Assembly: GCA_905221605.1 (NCBI GenBank)
Contig: CAJNDS010000047.1
Span: 620,001 to 684,000 of the forward strand
DNA from: Symbiodinium natans
Lineage: Eukaryota; Sar; Dinophyceae; Suessiales; Symbiodiniaceae
Length of the DNA: 64,000 nucleotides
Direction: 5' to 3'
Part shown: one piece after another, positions 1-10,110 of the stretch
Layout: each line of letters begins with the position of its first letter
Position numbering within the stretch: the first letter of the stretch is position 1
Notes under the pieces: model-generated
Told to the model about the DNA's origin: nothing
The model's database searches: none
Seen by the model: only the letters and a program-made list of their open reading frames with translations
Position numbers and translations under genes: made by a program

Positions 1-119
1 GCCTGGACAGTGCGGATCAGGCGCAAGTCGTACGTGCACCTGGATGTAGAGTTTGCTTTCCAGATGGCTATGTTTACATTCAAGGGCAGACAGAAGTAAA
101 GAGAAGGAGGTTTACCCAG

Positions 120-1820
120 ATGACTGGATGTGGTTTCTGGATGAGAGTCCTTTGCAGTGCAGTTCTTCTACTTTGTGCAGGGCTCGTTACAGCAGAAGGT
201 TGGTTGTTGATGATCAAGAATGTGAAAGCAAAGGCAGCAAGAAGCAGTACAGAGATATTGCTAGATGAAGCAGAGCTCGTTATGTCAAAGCCGCTGCCCA
301 GGAATTCGATTTCCCTCCAGGATGACCTGAAGACTATTGCCTTGGAGGATGAGCATGCCGAGGTGCAGCATGCGACTCATGCACTTGGTGGAAGCAGCAA
401 GAATGTGCATGTGAGAAGAGAGAGAGAAGAGACAGAACATGTGGAGCTCATGTCCTTCAGTTTGCAGCGTCGTCAAACCAAAGAAGCCCCAATACGCTAT
501 GAAGATCAAGACAACGAAGAAAACTACAACCTCGAGATTGTGAAGTACATGATCGCAGGATTTGAAGCATCAAGAAACTTCGACATCACGAATTTGAAGA
601 TTGAGGTGAAAAGATGGTATGAAGGTACAAGAAGATTCCTTCGAAGCCTTGAGTCGAGCTACGCCCCTGAGATCTCAGTCATGTTTCACAAGCAGAAAGA
701 AATCATTTTCGTGTTGTTGATGATCGTGATGTGCACCCCGATTGGTTTGGTTACTTGGATCAGCCTGTACAACATGTGTGCCATCCAAAGCAAAAGAAAA
801 GAGTGTTTTAAGAGAAGAGTTTCAAGGAGAGCCAGGTATCAAGAAGTTCGTGCATGTGGTGTTCAGAAGAAGACGCTCATGTTCATTGTGTTGCTGTACA
901 CAAACACGCAAGCAGCTGAAGCCATGAATGCCCAGATGGAGCAAGCAATGCAATCTTTGGCCCAGCAGACAGCAACGAACACCCAACAGATAAACGACCT
1001 GGTTAGCGCAGTTCAGCAGCAAGCATCCCAGCAGCAGCAAGCAAGCACAGCAGCTCAAAACGCAGCAGCAGCCAGTGAAGGTGAGATGAGAGAAATGTTT
1101 CGCAACATGCTACAAGTGGCTACAAGAACGAGCACAGCGGTCCACGAGGCAGCAAGCATGATCAACAATATGGGTCAAATGCATCGAGATTTTCGTGAGC
1201 ATCAAGAAGCACGAGAACAAGCACAAGCAGAAAGAGAAAAGAGAAGAGAGAAGGGAGATGTCGAGTTGCACAAGATGATCAAGACCCCCGACGTGTTCAA
1301 CCCAAGCAGTTTCAAAGAAGAGCATGAAGGCTGGAGTGAATTCAGACACAAGATGCGAACCTGGATTGGAGCGTTGGACCCAGAGATGTTAGCAAGAATT
1401 GAAGCCGTTGAAGCAAAGAGAAGTGAAGCTGTTGAGTTTTCCACCTTGAGTGACGAGCACAAAGCCGTTAGCAAGAAGCTCTACACGATCCTCACTTCGT
1501 ACACGAAAGGTCGCCCATTGAGAACGATCAAGCAGATTACAGAGGAGAATGGTTTAGAAGCATGGAGAATTTTGCTCGAAGAACATGAACCCTACACTCG
1601 TGGTAGAAGTCTTCGATTGCTGACTAGCCTCACGAAGTACAAGTTTGAAAACAAGAAGACCACCATGGAGAACATCCTTGCATTCGAAGAAGCAATCGAG
1701 CAGTATGAAAAGGCATCAGGAGATGTGGTGCAAGATGATTTGAAGATTTCAATTATCCTCAATCAGCAAGATGGTCAACTTCGACAGGTCAACTTCGACA
1801 ACACATGTTGCTCAACTTGA
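120..1820 (+). CDS. copia-1 Gag with N-terminal hydrophobic/signal-like segments
   Basis: Structural protein of the retrotransposon particle. The first ATG is at 120, but the frame has no stop back to base 3, so the real start may lie further left. Residues 1-25 look like a signal peptide (hydrophobic core LCSAVLLLCAG). About residues 196-223 form a transmembrane-like stretch, and about 252-269 a second short hydrophobic segment ending in AxA-type residues. A Gln-rich helical region follows (about 270-350), then a UBN2-type copia Gag domain (about 385-560) with the usual LYxILTSY and GQLRQ blocks. The ORF ends early because a 14-bp tandem duplication shifts the frame; the normal continuation is the next ORF, which overlaps it by 16 bp. 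Confidence 0.85.
   Translation: MTGCGFWMRVLCSAVLLLCAGLVTAEGWLLMIKNVKAKAARSSTEILLDEAELVMSKPLPRNSISLQDDLKTIALEDEHAEVQHATHALGGSSKNVHVRREREETEHVELMSFSLQRRQTKEAPIRYEDQDNEENYNLEIVKYMIAGFEASRNFDITNLKIEVKRWYEGTRRFLRSLESSYAPEISVMFHKQKEIIFVLLMIVMCTPIGLVTWISLYNMCAIQSKRKECFKRRVSRRARYQEVRACGVQKKTLMFIVLLYTNTQAAEAMNAQMEQAMQSLAQQTATNTQQINDLVSAVQQQASQQQQASTAAQNAAAASEGEMREMFRNMLQVATRTSTAVHEAASMINNMGQMHRDFREHQEAREQAQAEREKRREKGDVELHKMIKTPDVFNPSSFKEEHEGWSEFRHKMRTWIGALDPEMLARIEAVEAKRSEAVEFSTLSDEHKAVSKKLYTILTSYTKGRPLRTIKQITEENGLEAWRILLEEHEPYTRGRSLRLLTSLTKYKFENKKTTMENILAFEEAIEQYEKASGDVVQDDLKISIILNQQDGQLRQVNFDNTCCST
1773..1800 (+). repeat. perfect 14-bp tandem duplication that breaks gag-pol
   Basis: The 14-mer ggtcaacttcgaca occurs twice back to back (1773-1786 and 1787-1800). 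With a single copy, the Gag frame (GQLRQ block) would run straight into the frame of the ORF starting at 1805 (LLNLRDDTKY, typical of copia Gag). With two copies the frame shifts and hits TGA at 1818-1820. Confidence 0.95.
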
Positions 1821-4800
1821 GAGATGATACAAAGTATTCAAGTCTTCGTCAGTTTCTCCTGTCCTATGAGCAAAACACACGCTGGACCACAACTGACTTG
1901 ATCAACGCCGGCAACGACCACGGTGGACAAGCAGACATGGATGTCAGCAACGTGAACAAAGATGATAGAAAAAGGCCCTGGAGATCCAAAGGAAAAGGAA
2001 AAGGAAAGTTCAGCAAAGGCAAAGGAAAGGGCAAAGGAAAATGGAGGAAAGGAAAGTCCAAAGGAAAAGGCAAGTATGGCAACGACTACGGCTACAACTC
2101 CAAAGGACGAGGAAGAGGAAAAGGTCGTGGTCGAGGTCGCGGTCGTTTTGGTCGTGGAAAAGGATTTGGTCGTGGATTTGGAAAAGGACGCGGAAAAGCA
2201 AGCTTTGGTCCTCAGTGTTGTCATTACTGTGGAAAGCCTGGTCACTTTGAAGCCCAATGCAGACAGAAGCAGAGAGATTTTGGTGATGTTCGAAACGTGA
2301 ACGACGACCAGCAAAGTACCACAGCAGCCAGTTCTACTGCAGCACCAAGCACGTCAAGCACCACGAACGTGACGAGCGTCAGCAGGAACCAAGCAAAGAC
2401 CGTGCGTCAAATCTCCATGATCCACATTGGAGATCCTCCACAACAGTATCCAGAAGTTTTCGAAGTCGACACGGAGGCAGAAGAAGAACTTGAGATTGAC
2501 TATTTTGGTCGTGTGCTACGTGTTGAAGAATTTCAGCTTAGCGATGCAGAGCAAGAAGAAGAAGAACACGAGCACCAAGAAGAAGATGATCCTTTGATGT
2601 TGTGGTGGAAAGATGGTTGTGAGCACGAAGAAGATTGCAACCTTTGTGTCCGTGCAGTCCAAGAATCATTTTATGAGAGCAGTCCTGTCTATGAGAAGAT
2701 AGAAGTGATCTTGGACAGTGGCGCCGATGTCAGCCTCATTCCTCTGTGGCTTGGCAAAGAGGGAGTGCCTGTGAAGAAGAAGAACGATTCAGGCATCAGA
2801 GACGCACAAGGAAGAAAGATTCCTGTAAAAGGAAAGAGAGCAATCAACTTGACTATGTTCAGCTCGAAGCAAGAAGCAGTCAAGATGCAAGAATGCTTCA
2901 TCGTTGCGAATGTGGTCAATCCTTTGTTGGCAGTCGGAAAGCTACTCAAGAATGGCTGGGAGATTGTCAAGAAGGATGATGGCTTGATGTTGTCAGACGG
3001 AATGTCAGACATCCCTGTTCACTACCACAAGAACTCGCTGGCTACTTATGCTTATTTGCAAGCAGGAAAGAGGTATGAGAGCGAAGCCTATGTGAACCTG
3101 GAGCAGGAACACGTTCGCACCGTCATTCAGCTGAACTCCCACATAGCTGATGCAGCAAGAAAGCAAGAACCTGGCTGGCATGATACAGACAGCATTGTGG
3201 TTGTGCACTACTCCCCGGCGCAGTCGAAGTACAAAGATCCCACGGACATGTACCGTACGGAGGATTTTCCGTACAGAAGCACGATGATCAAGACAGAAGA
3301 TGGTACATGGAAAGCCGTTGAAGTGTGCAAGAAGTATGCGCAGAAGATGGACCCGTTTGAGGATATCAGCGCAGGCGGGGAATTTGAAGTGGTGACAGCA
3401 TTGTCGTCACGAGTTATCCCGCTGAATGTCTTGGGCATCCCCTTGAAGAAAGATGAACGCCAAGAACAAGAAGCAAGAACCAGCGACACTTGGAGCATCG
3501 AGAAGGCTGGTACGGAACTTGTGCGGTACCACAACACGCCGCGCACCCACAAGTTCAACCCTGAGAACGTAGCTGGAATGCCCACGGACATTGAGAATTT
3601 GACGTCCTGGAGATACACTATTGGCGAGTGTGTCTATGCCACGAATTTGTATGAAGACGAAGATGATTGGAGCAGAGACACAGAACCTCCTGAAGAAGCA
3701 TTCGCTTTGCCGTGGTATGGTCAGACCAGATTTCGTCTCAAAGAACCTGTTCGTGAAGATAGAAGAAGCAGTGCACAAGAGCAAGAGGCAAAGAGACAGA
3801 AGCTTGAAGAAGAAAAGAAAAGTTTCCTCCCAGAAGATGTGCAGATGGAAGAAGCACCTCGAGGTGAAGTTGAACGAGATTCTCTTGTGTTCACCTACGA
3901 TGGCTATGAGTACAGCAAGAATAGCAGCGTGCAGATTTTACGTCAACTTTGTCGTGAATTTGAAGTACCAAGCAGTGGCAGCAAAGAACAGATGCTGAAG
4001 CGCTTGTCTCGCGCAGCTCAGGAGCGCGAAGCGGCAGACAGCCTAGCCCTCGGGCGCAGGCAGTATGAAGCGCAGGTCGCGCCGCTGATGAGGAAGCGCG
4101 AAGAACGCCCCAATGAGCAGGAAGTGATGCTACACAACCTGACGCACCTGCCATTTGCTGGCTGGTGTGAGCATTGCGTCGCCACTCGGGCGAAAGAAAA
4201 TCAGCATCGGAAGAGCGAATTGACTCGCTCCCCCGCTGAAGAGAGCAGCAAGTCAACACTCTGTTTCGACTTTGCGTACACCTCAACGAGCAGCTCTGAG
4301 GCGCAGCCCATGGTCACGCTGATCGCGAACGATGCATGGTCCAAGTGGTTTGTCGCCGTGCCCGTAGCAAGAAGAGGAGGTGCAGATGCGCTGAGGCACA
4401 TGACCGAAGCGTTGACTACAGCTACACTGCAGCTTGGGTACTCAGAAATCAATGTGAAGGCAGACAATGAAGGTGTTTGCAGAAACTTGAAGATTGCACT
4501 CCAGAAAATGCGTGGAGCGCATGGCCTGAGCACTACACTTCTTTCAAGTGTACCCCATGATCACGAAAGCAATGGTTTGGCCGAGCGTGCAGTCCAAACA
4601 GTCAGAAGGCATGCGAATTGTATCCTGGATGAGGTCAGAGTGAAGACAGAACTTCCTCTTAGCCATGAACACCCACTGATGTCGTGGGCAATGCGACACT
4701 CTGCGTGGCTACTCAACCGTTTTCATCGGTCCTCAGCAACAGGAAAGACGCCGTATGAATTCATGACAGGCCAACCGTATCGAGGAGAACTCGTACCATT

Positions 4801-7800
4801 TGCAAGCACGATTATGGTGAAACGCTTGAGACCGAAGCGCAAAGGTGACCGTTTGTGGACGTTCGGAGTGTTCCTCGGCAAGACTGAATCTGGAATGTGG
4901 CTTACTTTCCAGAGCGATGGCATTCACGCATCAAGAAGTGCGAGACCAGTTGGTGAAGCTTACGACGCGAAGGCCATCAGCAGCGTGAACGTTTTCACTT
5001 GGTCGATCAAGAACAACACACTTGGCAGCCGAGTACTACCTCAGAAAAGATTGGTTTCTCCGCAGATTGTTCTTCCAGCAGTTGCAGCAGGTGAAGAACG
5101 AAAGAGCCTTGAAGATGAAGTTGCAGACGAAGCCGCCTCTGATCCTCCAACAAGTGATGAGGAGAAAGCAAGGAGAGATGCAGAAGGAATGCTTGAAGAG
5201 TTCGAGCTTGTTCATGATGAGCATGATCCTCTGGCAGATATGGTTTCCGAGCACGAAGATGAAGGAGGAGAAGTTCCTGAAGAAGCAAAGATGGATCGAG
5301 AAAGCAGACCAGACTTTGAATGTGTTGGTTCACCAAGCAAGATTCCAAGAACAAGAGTTGAGCTTCCCAGGTTTGGACCTGGAGCATCGTCTTCGGTGAT
5401 GAGAGCAGAAAGAATGCCCGACAATGATGAGAGGTCGGACGAAGAAGAAGATTGCTTTGCAGGCAGTGAAGCTGGTGACTTTGAGACAGAAGATGAATGG
5501 AGCGATGAAGAGCAACAAGAAGAAGTTCAAGTCCTTCCAGAAAGTTTCTTCTCAGAGGAAGCAGGACCTCCTCAACTCGCAGAAGAAGACCTCGAGATCT
5601 TTGACGATGCCGCAGCAGGAAAAGAAGTTTCCAGATTGACAAAGATGGGTGTCATAGAAGAGGTGCCCATGGAGCAAGAAGAGAACAAAGAAGTTGTTTG
5701 GTTGACAACAAAGCTGGTTTTCGACTGGAGATTTCGGGAGTCAGAAAACGTCATCTGCGAGAACGAGATCCCTGAAGGGCAACAAGAAGTTCCTCATGAA
5801 GCCCTGAAGCCACGAAGATGTTGGCAGAGAAGAGCAAGGCTGGTAGCAAGAGAGTATAACAACTCGAAGCGAGAAGATGTGTTCAGCCCAGCTACCTCTC
5901 CGTCGTTGACGAAGCTGATTCCAATTTTGGCATTGGCAAATCGATGGAGTATTTGGTCGCTTGACATCAAAGATGCATTTTTGCAGGTTCCCCAGAAGAG
6001 ACCTGTACACTGCAAGATTCCACGAGGAAAAGGAAGTCAAGCAGTACACGGAATGGAAGCCAAATGCTGGCGTCTTGGTCGTGTCCTTCCTGGACAAAGA
6101 GATGCTAGTCTTCTGTGGAGCGAATTTTGTGCAGAACTTTTGCAACAAGAAGGCTATGAGAAAAGCATCGCGAACCCAGCGTTGTTTCGCTTGATCAAGA
6201 ACGGCAAGGTCGTATCCGTTTGCATCGTGCATGTCGATGACCTTCAAGTAGCAGGAAAAGCAGCAGTGGTGAAGCCCGTTCTCGAAGCTTTAGCGAAGAA
6301 GGTGAAGCTACAAGTAGAAGGACCTTTTCTGACAGAAGAAGATTATCGCAATGGATTTTCCAAGCAGTCTGTGCGTTTTCTCAAGAGAAGGTATAGCTAT
6401 GAAGACGGAAAGTTGTTTGTCCGCCCTGACACCAAGTATGTCACCAAGCTCCTTGAAAAGCTACGCCTTGGATCGAGAAGAGAGAAAGCTACCCCTGCAG
6501 CAGGAAATGTGCAGAACATCGATGAGACAAAAGAGCTGGACGAGAACAAGAAGAATGTGTACCGAAGTTGTGTCGGTATACTGCTATATCTTGCCCAAGA
6601 TCGTCCTGACATCCAGTATGCAGTCCGAAATTTGGCAACTGGAATGAAGGCTCCTACGCAGAAGAAGCAGAAAGAGCTCGAGCATTGCGCGTTGTATCTG
6701 AAGAAGACTGCAGGCTATGCGGTTTGCTACACAGCAGGGAGACCTGGAACGGCAACCTTGCAAAGAAGCAAGAATTTGGAGCAAGATTCCGAGAATGAGA
6801 ACGAGAAGAGCATCGAGAGTGGCAGTCACCTGGTCGAAGTATTTTCTGATGCCGACTGGGCCGGCAACAAGAGCAGCCGGAAATCTGTATCAGGAGGAGT
6901 CATCTTCCTGGACGGCCAGTATGCGTTTTCTTACTCAAGAACGCAGAAAACTGTGGCACTTTCCAGTGGCGAGTCCGAGTACTACGCACTCACTGGTGCT
7001 GTCGCAGAAGGAATTGGCATTCGAGAAGCCGTAGAGTTCCTTTCTGGCAAAGCAGCGCGAATGAAGGCGTACACAGACAGCAGTGCAGCACGTGGCATTG
7101 TGCACCGGCAAGGTGTTGGTCGTATCAAGCACTTGGCAACGAGAATGCTCTGGTTGCAAGAGGTTACCAGAAACGGCCTATGCAGCGTGAAGGCAATGAG
7201 CACTGTTTTCAACCCTGCCGACTTAGGGACCAAGCCCCTCAACGCATCGAGAATGAAGCTACTTTTGAACATCCTTCAAGTTCATGATGATCGAGAAGCA
7301 ATCGGTCGTGAAGAACGAATGGCCGCAGAGAGCACAGCTACAGTCAGAAGATTGACAAAGGTATCCGGAAGCAGACTTGGTTTGACGTTATTGTCAGCTT
7401 TTGGTTTTGCAGTTGAATCTGCAGGTCAGCAAGAAGGAGATTTTGTAGCACGAAGATATTTTTGCATGCAGTTGGTGAGTTTTGTGTTTGGTCCGTTTTC
7501 TACAGCTCAAGAGCCACCTCAAGAACTTCAAGAAGTTGAACAAGAAGTTTTACATGGTCAAAGCAGCAACAGCAGCATGAAGTTTTCACACGTTTTCACG
7601 AGCATGCCTGAGCTTGAGATGTTCGTGCCCGTGTGCATGGCTGTGATTGTTGTTCTGGTGACGATCATTGTCTACTTGGCAGTGAACCAGAAGAAAGAGA
7701 AGAAGGGTGAGAAAGAAGAGAAGCCCAAAGAAAAGAAGCCTGAAGGTGAAGTCACAAAGAAGAAAGAAGAAGAAGACAAAGAGAAGAGCTCGCAAGGTGT

Positions 7801-9526
7801 CCTCGAAGACGACGAGACCGTGAAGATGAAGTTCGACGAGCTGATTGCGAAGATGGAGAAGCAAGAACGTGCCTTGGAGAAAGAAAAGTTGAAGAGAGAA
7901 GAAGCAGAAGAAAAGGCGAAGGAAGCAGAAGAAGATCGTGACCAAGCATTTGTTATGAAGGCGAAGGTGGTTGCGAAGTTCAGTGAAGCTGAAGCAGAGA
8001 AGAAAGCTTTGGAGAAAGAGAAGGAAGAGTTAGAGAAGCAGAAAGAAGCGTACAAGCAAGATGCCAAAGAGGTGAGAGAGCAGTTGAAGAAGGACTACGA
8101 CATGATCACGAAGCACATGAAGAAAGAAGCAGAGGAGAGAAAGAGAGAAGCAGAAGAGCTAGAAACAGCAGAACAAAGAAGAGAGGAGGAAGACAGGATC
8201 AATGCAGAGATCAGGAAAGCCAACGAGGAAAAGATTGAAGCAGCAGAACGACAAAGGAGGAAAGAGGAGACAGACAAGAAAGCAGAAGCAATGAGACAAA
8301 AGGAGCAGGCAAAGAAGGCCCAGGAGGAGAAAGACGCCCAGGAGAAGGCAGCACAAGAGAGGAAAGCACAAGAGGAAAAGGAAGCACAGGAAAGGAAAGC
8401 ACAAGAGGAGAAGAAGAAGGCAAAGGAGAAGAAGGCACAAGAGGAGAAGGAAGCACAAGAAAGGAAGGCCCAAGAGGAGAAGGAAGCACAAGAGAGGAAA
8501 GCACAGGAGGAGAAGGAAGCACAGGAAAGGAAAGCACAAGAGGAGAAGGAAGCACAGGAGAAGGAAGATGAAAGGAACGAGGCAATCGCGAAGGAGAAGG
8601 CGAAGAAGCAAAGAGCAAAGCTAGAGGCCTATGAGGAGATGAGAAGAAAGGAGCAGGAAGCCCAAGAAGCGACGAAGGAAGAGAAGGAGAAGGCAAAGAA
8701 GGAGTTGAAGGAAGCACAGGAACGAAAGACACAAGCGGAGATTGAGGCAGAGAAGGAAAGAGCAGGAATGAAGGAGATTGAAGTCGTTGAAGTTGAAGAT
8801 TCAGGATCTGAAGATGAAAAGCCCACACTAGGAGCAGAAGGAAAGAAGGATGCAGAAGGCAATGTGTGGCAGATCCACAAAGGAGCATTGTGGGTCAGGA
8901 TCAAAGGCCAGTGGTATGATCCAAACTGGTGGACAAAGAAAGGATACACGCCACCGCCCGACGTTGCAGAGTCGAGCGAAGAAGGAAAAGAAGAAGGAGG
9001 AGCAGCAGGAACAGAAGAAGAGAGAAAGGAGAAAGAAGAAGAGCAGTACCGAGAACCACCGCAGAGAGGAGAGAAAGGTAGCAAGAACACAAAGGGCAAA
9101 TGGAATGTGGTCACGTTTACAGATTGTGGTTGGATTTGGGAGTATTGCAAAGACACGAATGAGTATCGAGCAATTCGGCTCGATCAGAAAGGATCAGCGC
9201 AGGTGAAAGGAGCGCGAATCAAAGGTGCCGAAGACTGGAACCTCGTGACCAAGCACTTCAAGAAGACAGGAAGGTGGGAGAGCCCCACAGAAATAAGAAG
9301 AGAGAGAGATGAGCCGCAGCAGCAAGAAGGACGAGGCCGAAGAGAACGAGAGCAAGAAGACTGGCAGCAAGAAAGTTGGCACCAGCAGCAGGACTGGTAC
9401 GCCGACGACGGTTGGAGCCAGAACTACTGGGAGCCAGACTACGCCTACTACCACTACGCCCCGAAAGGGAAGTACCAAGGCAAAGGGAAATGGAAGTATG
9501 GTGGTGGTGGCAAGAAAGGCTGGTAA
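1805..9526 (+). CDS. copia-1 polyprotein: Gag C-terminus, protease, integrase, RT, RNase H, TM and coiled-coil tail
   Basis: 2,573 residues. In order: the end of the Gag domain; a Lys/Gly/Arg-rich region (about 52-135); a CCHC knuckle (CHYCGKPGHFEAQC, about 138-152); an aspartic protease (ILDSGADVSLIPL, about 300); an integrase HHCC region (THLPFAGWCEHC, about 780) with a DDE core (D in LCFDFAYT, D in VKADNEGV, E in NGLAERAV); RT with LDIKDAFLQVP (about 1386) and the box HVDD (about 1475) where most copia have YVDD; and RNase H (FSDADWAGNKSSRKS and SSGESEYYAL, about 1677-1740). Beyond the usual copia end there is a transmembrane helix (about 1938-1960), a Lys/Glu coiled coil to about 2320 and a Trp-rich tail ending KKGW. 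All catalytic motifs look intact. The ATG at 1805 is probably internal, because a 14-bp duplication split one long ORF. Confidence 0.93.
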   Translation: MLLNLRDDTKYSSLRQFLLSYEQNTRWTTTDLINAGNDHGGQADMDVSNVNKDDRKRPWRSKGKGKGKFSKGKGKGKGKWRKGKSKGKGKYGNDYGYNSKGRGRGKGRGRGRGRFGRGKGFGRGFGKGRGKASFGPQCCHYCGKPGHFEAQCRQKQRDFGDVRNVNDDQQSTTAASSTAAPSTSSTTNVTSVSRNQAKTVRQISMIHIGDPPQQYPEVFEVDTEAEEELEIDYFGRVLRVEEFQLSDAEQEEEEHEHQEEDDPLMLWWKDGCEHEEDCNLCVRAVQESFYESSPVYEKIEVILDSGADVSLIPLWLGKEGVPVKKKNDSGIRDAQGRKIPVKGKRAINLTMFSSKQEAVKMQECFIVANVVNPLLAVGKLLKNGWEIVKKDDGLMLSDGMSDIPVHYHKNSLATYAYLQAGKRYESEAYVNLEQEHVRTVIQLNSHIADAARKQEPGWHDTDSIVVVHYSPAQSKYKDPTDMYRTEDFPYRSTMIKTEDGTWKAVEVCKKYAQKMDPFEDISAGGEFEVVTALSSRVIPLNVLGIPLKKDERQEQEARTSDTWSIEKAGTELVRYHNTPRTHKFNPENVAGMPTDIENLTSWRYTIGECVYATNLYEDEDDWSRDTEPPEEAFALPWYGQTRFRLKEPVREDRRSSAQEQEAKRQKLEEEKKSFLPEDVQMEEAPRGEVERDSLVFTYDGYEYSKNSSVQILRQLCREFEVPSSGSKEQMLKRLSRAAQEREAADSLALGRRQYEAQVAPLMRKREERPNEQEVMLHNLTHLPFAGWCEHCVATRAKENQHRKSELTRSPAEESSKSTLCFDFAYTSTSSSEAQPMVTLIANDAWSKWFVAVPVARRGGADALRHMTEALTTATLQLGYSEINVKADNEGVCRNLKIALQKMRGAHGLSTTLLSSVPHDHESNGLAERAVQTVRRHANCILDEVRVKTELPLSHEHPLMSWAMRHSAWLLNRFHRSSATGKTPYEFMTGQPYRGELVPFASTIMVKRLRPKRKGDRLWTFGVFLGKTESGMWLTFQSDGIHASRSARPVGEAYDAKAISSVNVFTWSIKNNTLGSRVLPQKRLVSPQIVLPAVAAGEERKSLEDEVADEAASDPPTSDEEKARRDAEGMLEEFELVHDEHDPLADMVSEHEDEGGEVPEEAKMDRESRPDFECVGSPSKIPRTRVELPRFGPGASSSVMRAERMPDNDERSDEEEDCFAGSEAGDFETEDEWSDEEQQEEVQVLPESFFSEEAGPPQLAEEDLEIFDDAAAGKEVSRLTKMGVIEEVPMEQEENKEVVWLTTKLVFDWRFRESENVICENEIPEGQQEVPHEALKPRRCWQRRARLVAREYNNSKREDVFSPATSPSLTKLIPILALANRWSIWSLDIKDAFLQVPQKRPVHCKIPRGKGSQAVHGMEAKCWRLGRVLPGQRDASLLWSEFCAELLQQEGYEKSIANPALFRLIKNGKVVSVCIVHVDDLQVAGKAAVVKPVLEALAKKVKLQVEGPFLTEEDYRNGFSKQSVRFLKRRYSYEDGKLFVRPDTKYVTKLLEKLRLGSRREKATPAAGNVQNIDETKELDENKKNVYRSCVGILLYLAQDRPDIQYAVRNLATGMKAPTQKKQKELEHCALYLKKTAGYAVCYTAGRPGTATLQRSKNLEQDSENENEKSIESGSHLVEVFSDADWAGNKSSRKSVSGGVIFLDGQYAFSYSRTQKTVALSSGESEYYALTGAVAEGIGIREAVEFLSGKAARMKAYTDSSAARGIVHRQGVGRIKHLATRMLWLQEVTRNGLCSVKAMSTVFNPADLGTKPLNASRMKLLLNILQVHDDREAIGREERMAAESTATVRRLTKVSGSRLGLTLLSAFGFAVESAGQQEGDFVARRYFCMQLVSFVFGPFSTAQEPPQELQEVEQEVLHGQSSNSSMKFSHVFTSMPELEMFVPVCMAVIVVLVTIIVYLAVNQKKEKKGEKEEKPKEKKPEGEVTKKKEEEDKEKSSQGVLEDDETVKMKFDELIAKMEKQERALEKEKLKREEAEEKAKEAEEDRDQAFVMKAKVVAKFSEAEAEKKALEKEKEELEKQKEAYKQDAKEVREQLKKDYDMITKHMKKEAEERKREAEELETAEQRREEEDRINAEIRKANEEKIEAAERQRRKEETDKKAEAMRQKEQAKKAQEEKDAQEKAAQERKAQEEKEAQERKAQEEKKKAKEKKAQEEKEAQERKAQEEKEAQERKAQEEKEAQERKAQEEKEAQEKEDERNEAIAKEKAKKQRAKLEAYEEMRRKEQEAQEATKEEKEKAKKELKEAQERKTQAEIEAEKERAGMKEIEVVEVEDSGSEDEKPTLGAEGKKDAEGNVWQIHKGALWVRIKGQWYDPNWWTKKGYTPPPDVAESSEEGKEEGGAAGTEEERKEKEEEQYREPPQRGEKGSKNTKGKWNVVTFTDCGWIWEYCKDTNEYRAIRLDQKGSAQVKGARIKGAEDWNLVTKHFKKTGRWESPTEIRRERDEPQQQEGRGRREREQEDWQQESWHQQQDWYADDGWSQNYWEPDYAYYHYAPKGKYQGKGKWKYGGGGKKGW
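8350..8566 (+). repeat. 33-bp in-frame minisatellite coding KAQEEKEAQER units
   Basis: About six imperfect units of 11 residues (KAQEEKEAQER) lie in tandem within the coiled-coil tail of the copia-1 polyprotein. The unit length is a multiple of three, so copy-number changes keep the frame and only alter coil length. Confidence 0.8.
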
Positions 9527-10101
9527 GAAGAAGAAGCCAGCAAGAAGCATCGAGAAGGGTGACGACTGAACGCAGCGTGAAGCATGTATAGATTTTCTGA
9601 AGCTGTGTACATAGAAGTTCGAGCACCCCGAACATTGCACGAAGTACAAAGTAGGTACAACGAATGTTTTTGAATAAGCAAGGACCCCAATACGCCTTGT
9701 GATATTCACACGAGTTTCACCAAGAAGAAAGTAGTTTCACGAAGAGTTTCACGAAGCAGGACTAGGAGTGTAAGGTGCAGCCAGGTAGAGGCAAGAACAG
9801 TTGAAGAAAGAAGATGGTTAGGTAAAAGAGAAGACCACACAAGAGCCATAGGCTGGCCACAGGGCTGAGACTCACAAGATGAGGACTCTAAGACAAGCCC
9901 GTGTAACTAGAAATTCGAGGTTAGGAGTTTATGCATGTTTCAAGAAACAAAGCAGAAAGAACTGGGTAAAAGACCTTGGACTAGAGGAGACGAATGTCCC
10001 CAGTTCAGTACACTTGAAGTCCGAAACAGCTCTTCGTCTTTTGGCACAGCAGTGAGAATCACTGCAGGAAAGAGAACGCCCTAAAGCCTTCGATCTGTTC
10101 C
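9527..10101 (+). other. copia-1 3' untranslated region
   Basis: About 575 bp between the polyprotein stop and the polypurine tract. No credible coding. It contains short direct repeats of the type agtttcac(g/c)aag around 9,710-9,760. No polyadenylation signal is assigned. Confidence 0.6.
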
Positions 10102-10110
10102 GAGGCGGGG
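10102..10110 (+). promoter_or_regulatory. copia-1 polypurine tract
   Basis: GAGGCGGGG lies directly before the TG of the 3' LTR, the place where plus-strand DNA priming occurs. Copia-2 has AAGGCGGGG in the same position, so AGGCGGGG|TG is shared by two different elements. Confidence 0.75.

Noticed and set aside
7586-9156. Long minus-strand ORFs opposite the copia-1 coiled coil (Leu/Ser-rich)
   Set aside because: They are mirror images of Lys/Glu-rich coding sequence, with low-complexity LLL/SSS content and no motifs.
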